From NCBI GenBank assembly GCA_029216955.1, contig JANAVB010004104.1, forward strand, positions 124,001-188,000: a DNA stretch of 64,000 nucleotides, in the 5' to 3' direction. Position 1 is the first letter of the stretch, and every line of letters starts with the position of its first letter. Below, one piece after another: positions 1-10,047 of this stretch. Source of the DNA: Iris pallida. Taxonomy: Eukaryota > Streptophyta > Magnoliopsida > Asparagales > Iridaceae. The notes beneath the pieces are model-generated. The model did no database searches. It saw only the letters and a list, made by a program, of their open reading frames with translations, and was not told where the DNA came from. A program made the position numbers and the translations under genes.

Positions 1-2354
1 ATTCCACCAAAGTGCTGACGGATATCACGGTACATCTTCGTGCCACCGGGATGAATTGAATACTGAGAACTGTGAGCTTCCGCCATGACCTCCTGTCTGA
101 TATCTCCACTGGGTACAAAAAGACGCTTACCATGTCGAAGTGTATCGTCTTCGTGAATGCATAATTCTGGTCGTCGTCCTGCTTCACATTCTGCTCTAAG
201 CCGCTGAAGCTTAGAATCAGAGGACTGAGCTATCTTGATCCTATCAACTATACTGGACTGAACTTGCATGCTGGCTATTAATGCCACATTGGTAGGAAGG
301 ACAACTTCTATACCCATCTTCTGAAGATATGCTAACAACTCTGGTTGCGCTGTCAGAAAGTAAACTCCGGCTCTCCTGCTCAATGCATCTGCCACAACGT
401 TGGCCTTTCCAGGATGATACTGCAAGTTGACATCATAATCCACAAGTAGCTCTAGCCATCTTCTCTGACGCATATTAAGGTCCTTCTGGGTGAAAACATA
501 CTTCAAACTCTTGTGGTCGGTGAAAATCTCCACCCTATCTTCATACAAGTAGTGTCTCCACAACTTAAGTGCAAACACTACTGTTGCCAGCTCTAAGTCG
601 TGGGTCGGGTAATTCCTCTCATTATCACAAAGTTGACATGACGCATAAGCTATTATCTTCCCATGCTGCATCAAAACACATCCTAAACCCTTGTCTGAAG
701 CGTCACAGTACACTGAAAATCCTCCGGTCCCATCTGGAAGTGAGAGAACGGGTGCCGTCATCAAGACTCGCTTCAGCTTCTCAAAAGATTTCTGACATTC
801 TGCTGTCCAAGCGAACTGCACATCCTTACGGGTCAACTGCGTCAATGGTGCTAAAATTCGAGCAAAGTTCGAAACAAATCTCCGGTAATAGCCGGCTAAT
901 CCAAGAAAACTGCGAACTTCTGCAACTGTGTGGGGCACTGGCCATGTTTCAATAGCCACTATCTTCTGGAGATCCACTTCCACTCTACCCTTGGTAATAA
1001 TATGACCCAATTATGAAATACGATCGAGCCAGAACTCGTATTTACTGAACTTGGCATACAACTGGTGCTCTCGGAGAATCTGGAGGACAAGTTTGAGATG
1101 CTGCTCATGATCCACTTCACTCTTACTGTAGACCAGGATATAATCTAAGAACACGATCACGAACTGGTCCAAATAAGGCATGAAGATAGATTCATGAGAT
1201 CCATGAATACGGCCGACGCATTGGTTGCTCCAAAGGGCATAACAAGGAACTCCCAATGTCCATATCTAGATCGGAAGGCTGTCTTCGGGATGTCCTGCTC
1301 TCTGGCTCTGTTCTGGTGGTATCTTGACCGCAAATCAATCTTCGAGAATACTGCCGCTCCTCTGAGTTGATCAAACAAGTCATCTATCCTTGGGAGAGGA
1401 TATCTGTTCTTGATTGTCACTGAGTTCAAGGTACGATAGTCAACACATAATCTGGATGTACCATCCTTCTTTTTCAAAAGAACCATCGGGGCTCCCCAAG
1501 GCGATCCACTAGTACGAATGAATCCTTTGGTCCTGAGTTCTTCAATCATCTTATACAATACCTCCAATTCTGACGGCGTCATCCTGTAGACTCTCTTTGA
1601 TACTGGTGTCATCCCGGGAATCAAGTCGATAGTGAACTCGATCTTTCGTTCTGGCGGCATTCCTGAAAGCTCTTTCGGGAAAACATCTGGAAATTCTTTA
1701 ACTATCCGGGGTAACTGCACTGCTGCTACGGCCATCCGCAATACTGGAGGGGAAGGTTCCACTTCGCCTCGAGAGAAAGAAAACTCTAGCTCGCCTGGAA
1801 TGCTAAAAACAACTCTGCCAATATGGCAGTCTATCCTAGCATACTGGTCTCTCAACCAATCCATCCCTAAGATCACATCATAATCGGCCATCAAGAATTC
1901 TATCAGCCTAGCAGGAAACTCTCTACCGCTAACCACGATCCGACACGAGGAAAACACTCTATCTACTCCCACAAGACCATTACCAGAAAGTATATTGAGC
2001 CTTACTGATAATGACTCGGGCTCCAGCCCTATCCTTGTCGCAAATCGTGCAGACATGAATGAATGCGATGCACCAGAATCAAATAACACTGAAGCAGGAA
2101 ATGTGTTGACGAGAATAGTACCTGCCACTACCTCACCTGGTGCCACTCCTTCTTCTCCCATGGTCAAAGCCAACACTTGACCATGTCCTCTGGGTGCCGG
2201 CCCTCTCTGCTGGAATCCTCGCTGCCTATTCTGGGCTTGCGCCTGGGCAAACTGTTGAGGCATTTGCTGATGAAAAGCCTGGGTCTGCATCGGCAACGAC
2301 CTCGGGAAAGGAAACTGCTGCTGGACTGGTACTGGTACTGGTCCCCTCACTGAT
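1..2354 (-). pseudogene. GypA pol: protease, RT, RNase H and integrase N-terminus, broken
   Basis: On the minus strand, the tail of gag leads into an aspartic protease (DSGASHSF, about 2080-2060), RT (KIDLRS, then MPFG, about 1330-1220), RNase H (YCDAS, DHKSLKY) and the integrase zinc region ([10 protein letters not shown]) at the left edge. Domain order and motifs are those of Tekay/Del chromoviruses. There is a one-base frameshift near 1180 and a stop at 1011-1013. The RT box normally read as FIDD is FLDY, with a Tyr codon at 1140-1142 in place of the second catalytic Asp, so polymerase activity is not expected. RNase H keeps its TDHKSL motif. The sequence continues beyond position 1. Family assignment is secure from many motifs; the lineage name is from memory of the family. 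Confidence 0.9.
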
Positions 2355-2359
2355 GAACT
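2355..2359. repeat. CopA target-site duplication GAACT (partner 8741-8745)
   Basis: The five bases GAACT directly precede the TGTAGG terminus of CopA and are repeated at 8741-8745 directly after its CCAACA terminus. This is an exact 5-bp duplication in GypA gag and defines CopA as one complete insertion. Confidence 0.95.
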
Positions 2360-3444
2360 TGTAGGACCGTTGAGCACCTCTAGAGGGGGTGAATAGAGTG
2401 TGTGTGTGTATGCAGCAGAAAATAATCACCAATTAAAAATTAACTATGGCAGAAAATAAGAGACAATAAATAAATACAGTAAGAGATAGAGAGATCAAAC
2501 TCAGTGACACAGCGATGTATACTGGTATTCCTCTGAGAGGACTAATCCAGTCTCGAGTACTCTTGATCGATGTTAATCCACTATGGCACAAGCTAAATGA
2601 GAGCTTGTAGTCTTTTACAACACCGTGCTTGGTGACAAGTGCACGACCGACTTCACAATACCGTGCTTGGTGACGAGCGCACGACCGGCTCCACAACAGA
2701 ATAGTTGCTGAACTTGGAACGACCTCTTTACAACTCTTGGACACCAAAAACTCTAAATTAACATAGATATTACTGGCTTTTGCTAAGGGATGTATAGGTA
2801 TAATTTGAAAGCTTTAAAATGTTTTGAAAACACTTAAAGAGTAGAGAAGAGAAGATGACGAATGAATGAGTGATTTGAAATAAAAATTTCTCTTCTATTT
2901 ATAGGTATTTTCTGGGACCGAACTCGGACAGAGTTCAGGCAGAGTTCTGATGCAAATATTTTGCATAGAGACGTTGCTCGCATATTTGGAGGCAACTGAA
3001 CTTTTGAATTTAAGCTAACCGAACTCGGGCAGAGTTCGGACCGAACTCGGACCGAACTCGATTTTGAGTTCTGACAAGGGATTTTCGAAATATTTGTCAA
3101 AGAGCTGTTTTGTTAAAAAATAAAACGAGATATTTTGTAAAGATGAAAAATGTAAATAGGTAGGCTCTTTAGAAAATTGGACTGGGATAAACCTAAGCCA
3201 GTATTACCTATTTGATTTTTACAATATTAATCCTAGACTCAATAAAATTAAAATACAGAATAAACTGTAAAATGACTCAAACAAAAATCCATTGAATCTT
3301 TTGCTTGTTGATGTAGTACAACGTACATTGATATTGATTTCACATATAGCCTGAAATGATTAGCAACAGTTTGTATATTTTTGTGTATTGACTAAAGTGT
3401 GTGTTGATTATCAAAATCGGGTGTGACCATAGAATGGGCCAACA
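2360..3444 (-). repeat. CopA 3' LTR (1085 bp)
   Basis: This is the near-identical partner of 7660-8740, bounded by TG and CA. In coding sense it starts TGTTGGCCCA and ends GGTCCTACA. A TATA-like CTATAAATA (revcomp at 2895-2904) lies downstream of a GAACTCGG/GAACTC-rich stretch. The two LTRs differ by scattered substitutions and small indels, so the insertion is not very recent. ORFs read through it are not conserved genes. Confidence 0.93.
2895..2904 (-). promoter_or_regulatory. TATA box of CopA LTR
   Basis: CTATAAATAG reads on the minus strand, with the same box at 8191-8200 in the partner LTR and CTATAAATAG at 13785-13794 in the related CopB LTR. Its retention in diverged LTRs of the same family supports a promoter role. 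The transcription start is inferred, not seen. Confidence 0.65.
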
Positions 3445-3458
3445 ATCTCCTCCATTTT
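3445..3458 (-). other. CopA polypurine tract
   Basis: Read on the minus strand, AAAATGGAGGAGAT directly precedes the 3' LTR. Position and purine content fit the plus-strand primer of reverse transcription. Confidence 0.7.
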
Positions 3459-3830
3459 GATAATTGACAAACTTTGAGTCTATACCAAAAATATATATAA
3501 AAAATAGAATAAACAAAATACCTGAGATGATTATTTTTGTTATGTATAGCTCTTCTCCCCTTTTGTCAATATAAAAAGGACTTTGGCTCCCCCGTAAAGT
3601 GTGAAGCCAACAATAAAACAAAAGGCAAAGTGAAGCTAAAGAGATACAGGTGTACAGCATAAACAAATGAAAAGAAACAGCTGATAATACTAATAAAGTC
3701 TCACTAATAATCCAAAGTACAATCAGAAATACTAAAATGTCTAACTATGAATTTTAGACATAAAAAACTACATCAAATTAGAAGATCATCATCTAACTAC
3801 TATCCACTAGCCAATAGCTGAGTCACATCA

Positions 3831-5035
3831 CATAGTCGGATCATCACCGCTAGGAGCCTCTAGAGGAAAGTAGGCTGCAGTGGGGTCGAAGTACTGAAAG
3901 GATGCCTCGTCTCCGAACCGAGGACCAGAAAAGTCTGGGTGAGGCAGAATGGTGACCGGATGAACTGGATCATGAGATAGACTGTAGTGGAGATCCGCAA
4001 GTCCATTCCGCAACACCTGGGCCTGATAAATGTGACGAAACTCCGAATCAAGGTAACTCTGATGATGTTGCGCAGAAACAGCAACAAAGTCATCAAAGCG
4101 CTGGTAAAATCCTGGATCAAATCCTGGAGCAGGGGCTGGAGCTAGGAGCATCATCATGATGAGGAGCCTCAGCATCTGGGGCAGGCTGAGCTCCAGGAGG
4201 CAGAGGTGGAGTTGGAAATCTATGTGATCTGGTAAGCTCAACTGGAGTGGAGGAGTATGTACAGGTTTGAAGATCAATCTCAAACCGACGGAAGATAGCG
4301 GCCAGGTGCATAGGGTACACCATATTAGGTGCTGCATTTCTTCAGTTCAGCATCCAGGCCATCATAGTCTTTGGAGTAGAGAATAGAATTCCAAAGTGAA
4401 TGTGGTACAAGGCAGAAAGTTCAAGAAAAGTAAATTCATCAGTGGATCCTTTCTTAGGAAGGAGTACAGAGAAAATAAGTCGATGAAGTTCATAAAAATT
4501 TTGGTTCAAATTTCTAGAGAATACCCTACGAAGAACAGGGTTTGGATGACAGATTAGTTCCTTGAAGGAAGCAAGGAAGACATCTGCTGGAAATTAAACA
4601 TGGTTGATATCTAATAATGCCTCACCAATATTAGGAATATGGAAGAATTCACTAATATCAGTAGCACTGAACTCTAGTTCTTGCCCAGCAACGCAAGAAT
4701 AAAAGATTTCGTTATGTTTTACTTGCAAGTTGCAGTAAAACATTCAGACTGCATTGTCATAGATGTTTTCTGCTACTTCGAAAAAATCTCGGTAGCCTAA
4801 ATGGTCGAATGTTGGAGCATACTCAAAAAATATAGTAAAATTGATAAACGCTCCAAAATAGATTTTACGACCAGAAAAAAGAGTCAAACCAGATATCAGA
4901 GTACTCTTTGTCAGGAAATACGGTATAGTCCTCTGATCCTAATGGTCGTGCTGGACTAAATAAACTAACTGGTGTATAATCAGAAGAAGAGGAACCAGCT
5001 TGGGAAGTTGATCCTCGTTGACGCTTAGGAGCCAT
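3831..5035 (-). pseudogene. CopA third ORF (SIRE 3' ORF), broken
   Basis: An ORF opens with MAPKRQRGS at 5035-5033 and, through stops at 4744-4746 and about 4597 and a frameshift near 4130, runs to about 3831. The N-terminus is basic and Ser-rich. The middle is rich in aromatic and acidic residues, and the C-terminal third is Pro-rich then acidic. Its place between pol and 3' LTR matches the extra ORF of SIRE/Maximus elements, sometimes called env-like. From memory it resembles the 'putative plant transposon protein' domain rather than a true envelope; I see no convincing signal peptide or fusion segment. Function unknown. It survives although RT and most of integrase are deleted. Confidence 0.6.
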
Positions 5036-5104
5036 GAGAAAAGAAGGAGAAAAAAGTGAAGTACCTTTTTAAAAAAATATTTGAAATTCAAAAATAGCAT
5101 CACT

Positions 5105-5818
5105 TTTGTTTGATAAAAGTAAACCCAAGTAAATCGAGAGAAATCATCAACAATAACAAAAGCATAGAGCTTACCGCCAAGACTAGCGACTCTACTAGGT
5201 CTAGAAGTACTTACATCGTTGATGGATTTAAAAGTGGATCTATGTGCTTGGTTCTTTTCACATTCAGCACATACCATATCTCTCTTGAATTGAATTTCAG
5301 GGAGTCCTTTTACCAACTTTTTAGTACTGAGTCGTGAGATAGTATCCATATTTGCATGTCCTAGTCTCATGTGCCCTAGCCAGCTTTCATCTAGATTAGC
5401 TACTAGGCATCTACCTGTATTATTAGTATTCTCCAAAAAGAAAACATAAATATTGTCTTCTCTAATCCCTTTATATACGGGATCACCAGATAACATATAA
5501 TATATGGTACATTTATCTTTCACAAAATTGATACCATAACCGTTATCAGCCAAATGACTTATGCTTAGTAGGTTATGTTTCAATTCTGTTACTAGGCAAA
5601 CATCTTTTATTACTGGATAAGGAGAAATACCTACAGTACCATTACCAATAATATCACCTCTCAAATTATTTTCGAAGGAGACATATCCTTCTTTCTTCAT
5701 CGATAGCGTAGCGAACAAGGATGCATCACCGGTCATGTGTCGCGAACATCCGCTATCGAGGATCCATTTGCTTTTAGCATGAGAGAGTTGAGGGTCCACC
5801 TACAAGACAAGTAGATGA
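5105..5818 (-). pseudogene. CopA protease and truncated integrase
   Basis: The minus strand encodes the copia protease signature WILDSGCSRHMTG, then a GAG_pre-integrase domain (LGHANMDTISRLS, CAEC) and the start of the integrase core (VIVDDFSRFTWVYF). A short in-frame deletion seems to have removed the segment with the first catalytic Asp, since the text passes from TSRP straight to SRVASLGGK. After the core start the frame enters unrelated sequence near 5105, the left edge of the deletion that removed the rest of pol. No active integrase can come from this copy. Confidence 0.85.
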
Positions 5819-5899
5819 ATCCTTTGGTACCCATTTACTGAAGGGTCCATTCTGATTAGTTTTAGGTCTACAGAATAAAGTGTGATTGTCAACAAACTT

Positions 5900-7605
5900 T
5901 TTGCCAAACAATACTGGGATATGTGTCCATGCGTGCCACAATAAGTTCAAGTAAGTTTAGAATCATATGTGGTCAAAACTGTGTTTACATGCTTGTTTGG
6001 TTTCTTGGAGGACCTATAAGTGAAAGCATGATGATAGTCGTGTTTCTTCTGTGCTTTCTTATTTTTAGTCCTCTTAGGTGTATGCTTAGCATTAGGACTA
6101 AACTTAGGCTGTGTCACAGGTATTGCCTGTTTGCCTAACTTGATCTCTAACTTTTTAGAAATCGTAATAGACTCTTCATATCTAGCAGTCATATTTGAGA
6201 GTCTTTGTTCTGTAACTATGTGCTTCTTCTTCTTTATGTCATACAATTCTTGCATCTTGACATAGTCTCTTTCTTTCTTTTCAATCTTGAGGATAGCCTC
6301 ATGATAGTCTACCTTGAGTTTGGCTATCTCTTTCGTGTTACTGGTAGTAGACGTCTCTTTAATATCTTCAATAAGATTGGACAGTCTAGCTATCTCGGTT
6401 GTGTATACCTTAATCTCTTTTCAAGATTGCTTATACTTGTCAAGCACAGTTTTGTGATCTTCAAGTAATTCGCTAAAGGCATTTTCTAATTCATCGAAAG
6501 TAAAATCATCATATAGAGGGTTTGAGGATACCTTATCAAATGCCATAATACAGACATTGGCATTGCCGCAGAGTCTGTCTTCTTCTTCTGTATCACTGGC
6601 ATCACTTTCATGCCAGATACTTATGTTGGCATACTTTCGACCAGATGTTACTTTTCTGCTTGATCTTGATCTGTCATATGGACTGCTTTTCTTTAAAATT
6701 GGACAGTCCTTCTTCATGTGCCCCGTCTTCTTGCATCCAAAGCAAATGGTTTCATCTTCATTGATTTCTTGGACATCTCTCTTCCTTCTGCTTGATTTCT
6801 CAAACTTTAGAAATTTTTTGAAGTTCTTCACAAGTAGGGCTTGTTCATCACCACTTGATGATTCTTCATCAGAGTCACTGCATGTTGATTTTCTTGCTTG
6901 AGCTTTGAAAGCAATAGATTTTTCTTTTGGTGTTGCTTCTTTAAACTCTTGGAAATCAAGTTCATGGGTCATGAGCTTGCCCATCAGTGTTTCTAAGGAC
7001 TTAGTGGTGAGATCGTTTCCTTCAATAATTGCTGTGGCTTTTGGATTCCAGTTTTTGGTTAGAGCCCGCAGCACTTTTCTGATCTTCTCATGATTGCTGT
7101 AATTCTTACCAAGAGATTGCAGAGGATTAGTTATATCAAGGAAACGTGTAAACATCTATATAATTGACTCACCGGGTTTCATCTTAAAAGATTCATATTC
7201 CTATGTTAGTCTACTAATTTTGGATTCCTTCACTTGGGAAGTACCTTCATGAGTTACCTCAAGAAGTTTCCAAATTTTGTGAGATGTTTTATAGGTTGAA
7301 ACTTTGTTGAACTCTGTTTTGTCAATTACACAGAATAGTGCATTGATGGCACGAGCAACTAGACTAGCCTTAGCTTTTTCAGCTTCAGTGTATTTGTCAT
7401 GAGGCTTGTCTACAAGCTGGCCTTCAACCACTGTGGGTGCTGGTTTCTTATAACCATCAATGACTATAGACCAAAGATCAAAGTCAAGAGATTTTAAGAA
7501 GAAAGTCATCCGTGTTTTCCAATAGGTATAATTAGTACCATCAAAAAGTGGGGGTCTATTTGTGGATTGCCCTTCACCGTTGAATATTGATTTCACGGCT
7601 GCCAT
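5900..7605 (-). pseudogene. CopA gag, broken
   Basis: Gag starts near 7605 with MAAVKSIFNGEGQS and the copia Gag pattern NRPPLFDGTNYTYW. It continues at 7155-6421 with a CCHC knuckle (CFGCKKTGHMKKDC, about 6735) and at 6255-5947 with a Lys-rich segment. A second knuckle-like CGTHGHISQYC lies just downstream. Stops near 7200, 6421 and 5947 split it into three readable pieces. The order of domains is normal and the length is in the range of SIRE gag. Confidence 0.85.
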
Positions 7606-7644
7606 ATATATACTCTCTGAGGTTTGTTATATAAGAATATAACC

Positions 7645-7657
7645 GGCTCTGATACCA
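7645..7657 (-). other. CopA primer binding site (initiator tRNA-Met type)
   Basis: TGGTATCAGAGCC reads on the minus strand, two bases from the end of the 5' LTR. It is the standard plant copia primer site complementary to the 3' end of initiator tRNA-Met. Confidence 0.93.
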
Positions 7658-7659
7658 AT

Positions 7660-8740
7660 TGTAGGACCGTTGAGCACCTCTAGAGGGGGGAATAGAGTGT
7701 GTGTGTGCAGCGGAAAATAATCACCAATTAAAAATTAACTATGGCATAAAATAAGAGACAGTAAATAAATACAGCAAGAGATAGAGAGATCAAACTCAGT
7801 GACACATCGATGTATACTGGTATCCCTCTGAGAGGAATAATCCAGTCTCGAGTACTCTTGCTCGATGTTAATCTACTATGGCACAAGCTAAATGAGAGCT
7901 TGTAGTCTCTTACAACACCGTGCTTGGTGACAAGTGCACGACCGACTTCACAATACCGTGCTTGGTGACGAGCGCACGACCGGCTCCACAACAGGATAGT
8001 TGCTGAACTTGGAACGACCTCTTTACAACTCTTGGACACCAAAAACTTTAAATCAACATAGATATTACTGGCTTTTGGCTAAGAGATGTATAGGTATAAT
8101 TTGAAAGCTTTAGAACGTTTTGAAAACACTTGAAGAGTAGAGAAGAGAAGATGACGAATGAATGAGTGATTTGAAATGAAAATTTCTCTTCTATTTATAG
8201 GTGTTTTCTGGGACAGAACTCGGACAGAGTTCGGGCAGAGTTCTAATGCAAATATTTCGCATAGAGACATTGCTCGCAGATTTGGAGGCAACTGAACTTT
8301 TGAATTTAAACTGATCGAACTCGGGCAGAGTTCGGACCGAACTCGGACCGAACTCGGTTTTGAGTTCTGTCAAGGGATTTTCGAAATATTTGTCAAAGAG
8401 CTGTTTTGTTAAAAAATAAAACGAGATATTTTGTAAAGATGAAAAATGTAAATAGGTAGGCTCTTTAGAAAATTGGACTGGGATAAACCTAAGCCAGTAT
8501 TACCTATTTGATTTTTACAATATTAATCCTAGACTCAATAAAATTAAAATACAGAATAAACTGTAAAATGACTCAAACGAAAATCCATTGAATCTTTTGC
8601 TTGTTGATGTAGTACAACGTCCATTGATATTGATTTCACATATAGCCTGAAATGATTAGCAGCGGTTTGTATATTTTTGTGTATTGAATAAAGTGTGTGT
8701 TGATTATCAAAATTGGGTGTGACCATAAAATGGGCCAACA
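7660..8740 (-). repeat. CopA 5' LTR (1081 bp)
   Basis: Partner of 2360-3444, with TG/CA ends and a TATA-like box at 8191-8200 (minus). The GAACT duplication follows at 8741-8745. Confidence 0.93.
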
Positions 8741-8745
8741 GAACT

Positions 8746-9750
8746 GGTCCTGGCTAGTGATGAGTCAGTCCTGAATGGGCAGGACCCTACCGTGTGGTCT
8801 GGCGCTTCACAAAGAAAACACAATCCTCGATCCTTGTGACACTCTGAAACAACATGTCCAGGCTTCCCACAATAAGAGCAGCCCATGGGGGAAGACTGCT
8901 TCTGCTTCTGCTACTGCGGGTGCGTCGGTGTTGAATGCTGAACTGACGTAACTGAAGATGCCCTTCTAGGAGCTCCAATGGTCAAAGCTCTAGCTGTCGG
9001 GGCTGGGGCTGACGACTGATTCATCTGGCCGTGAGATCGCTTTCGACCTTCGGTCCTGTCCACTATCCGCTGGGAGGTATACTCATGCCTCCTAGCTGTC
9101 TTCAATACCGCATCAAAAGTTTGATGCTCAAACTGCTCCACCGCCAGCAAAATCTCCAGGTGGAGTCCCTGTTGAAACCGTTGGGCTCTATCGAACTCGG
9201 TTGCCACCAAGGTGGGAGCAAACCGACTAAGCCTAGAAAACTCGACCGCATACCCATCGACCGTCCTGCCCATCTACTTCAAATTGGTGAACTTGGTCTG
9301 AAGATCGTACCGAGCCACCGTATCGAAGTACTTGGTCCGGAACCTCTCCCGGAATACTGTCCAAGCAACAGGCACTGCTAGTCCAATGGCCTGAGCCGAC
9401 CACCAGCTGCGGGCTAGATCCAATAACTGCAGGCGCACCACAGCCACCTTCTCATCTTCTGGGGTCTTTGCCGCCTACAATATCACCTCTGTGTCCTGAA
9501 GTCACGCATCGGCAGCGATAGCATCTTCGCTGCCATCGAAGAATAGAGCGTTCAGGCGCTTGAAACTGTTCGCTGCACTGTTCCTATGATGTCCACCTCT
9601 TCCCAGAGCATCTGCCACTGCCTGATGCAAGGCACCTCCTCGACGGTCCTGCGATGCAAGCAACTCCCTGATAAGTCCAACTAAGGCTCCATCATCCTGC
9701 CTCGCGGGCTGGGCTGACTGCACCGGGGGTTCCGGATCTCCAGAAGGCAT
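8746..9750 (-). pseudogene. GypA gag, broken
   Basis: The minus strand reads a Retrotrans_gag domain: an acidic, Gln-rich start (MPSGDPEPPVQS near 9750), then SFKRLNALFFDG, then WTVFRERFRTKYF. Farther on are two CCHC knuckles, CSYCGKPGHVVSEC and CFLCEAPDHTVGSC (about 8890-8800). At least four in-frame stops interrupt it (near 9502, 9486, 9274 and 8914). Gag continues left of CopA into 2359-2100 as a Pro/Gln-rich linker before the protease. Upstream of 9750 a further stop lies near 9780, so the native start is uncertain. Confidence 0.85.
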
Positions 9751-10020
9751 GGCCCAGAAGGCTGCCCCTGAGTGCTGGGCCTAGTCTTCTTGTTGCTGCT
9801 GGTCCACGGAAAGTGCTTTGCCTTTTTGGTCTGCAGGTCCAGGAACAATACCGCTGAAGAAGACGACATAGGGAACAATAAGGAAGGACCAAGACAGATC
9901 AACGATACAAGCATGTGTTCAGGTCGAGAATCCCAGGGATTAGAAAAGTTGGGCAGAGATCAAAGATGAGTGCTGATTGAGACATATATTCAGTAAACCC
10001 TCACATATCTTGATTTACAA

Positions 10021-10039
10021 GACCTGCATGGGCCACCAC
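10021..10039 (-). other. GypA primer-site-like conserved block
   Basis: Read on the minus strand, GTGGTGGCCCATGCAGGTC lies 8 nt after the LTR end. The same 19-nt block, with one to two changes, follows the LTRs of GypF (31173-31191), LardG (54323-54341) and LardH (61862-61880). Its position fits a primer site, but it is not the usual initiator tRNA-Met complement, and I cannot assign it to a tRNA from memory. The interval to 9750 is leader without a recognisable feature. Confidence 0.6.
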
Positions 10040-10047
10040 TTAAACCA

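Larger units (their letters stand above)
2360..8740 (-). mobile_element. CopA: Ty1/copia SIRE/Maximus-type element, internally deleted
   Basis: A complete minus-strand copia insertion: 5' LTR 7660-8740, iMet-type primer site 7645-7657, gag, protease, a stub of integrase, an extra 3' ORF, a polypurine tract and 3' LTR 2360-3444, all between GAACT duplications. The internal region is about 4.2 kb. The rest of integrase and all of RT and RNase H are missing, because the integrase frame runs straight into sequence just upstream of the 3' ORF near 5105. It is therefore non-autonomous. The extra ORF between pol and 3' LTR, the roughly 1.1-kb LTRs and the gag N-terminus point to SIRE/Maximus (family knowledge). 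Confidence 0.93.

Noticed and set aside
1632..2364. Plus-strand frames opposite GypA pol
   Set aside because: Antisense shadows of protease/RT codons, as are similar frames opposite GypF and GypD pol.
2433..3100. Frames within the CopA LTRs (also 7728-8373)
   Set aside because: Entirely inside LTRs and differing between the two copies; no domain.
3831..5035. Envelope glycoprotein in CopA
   Set aside because: No convincing signal peptide, fusion segment or transmembrane anchor. The ORF fits the SIRE extra ORF, whose function is unknown.
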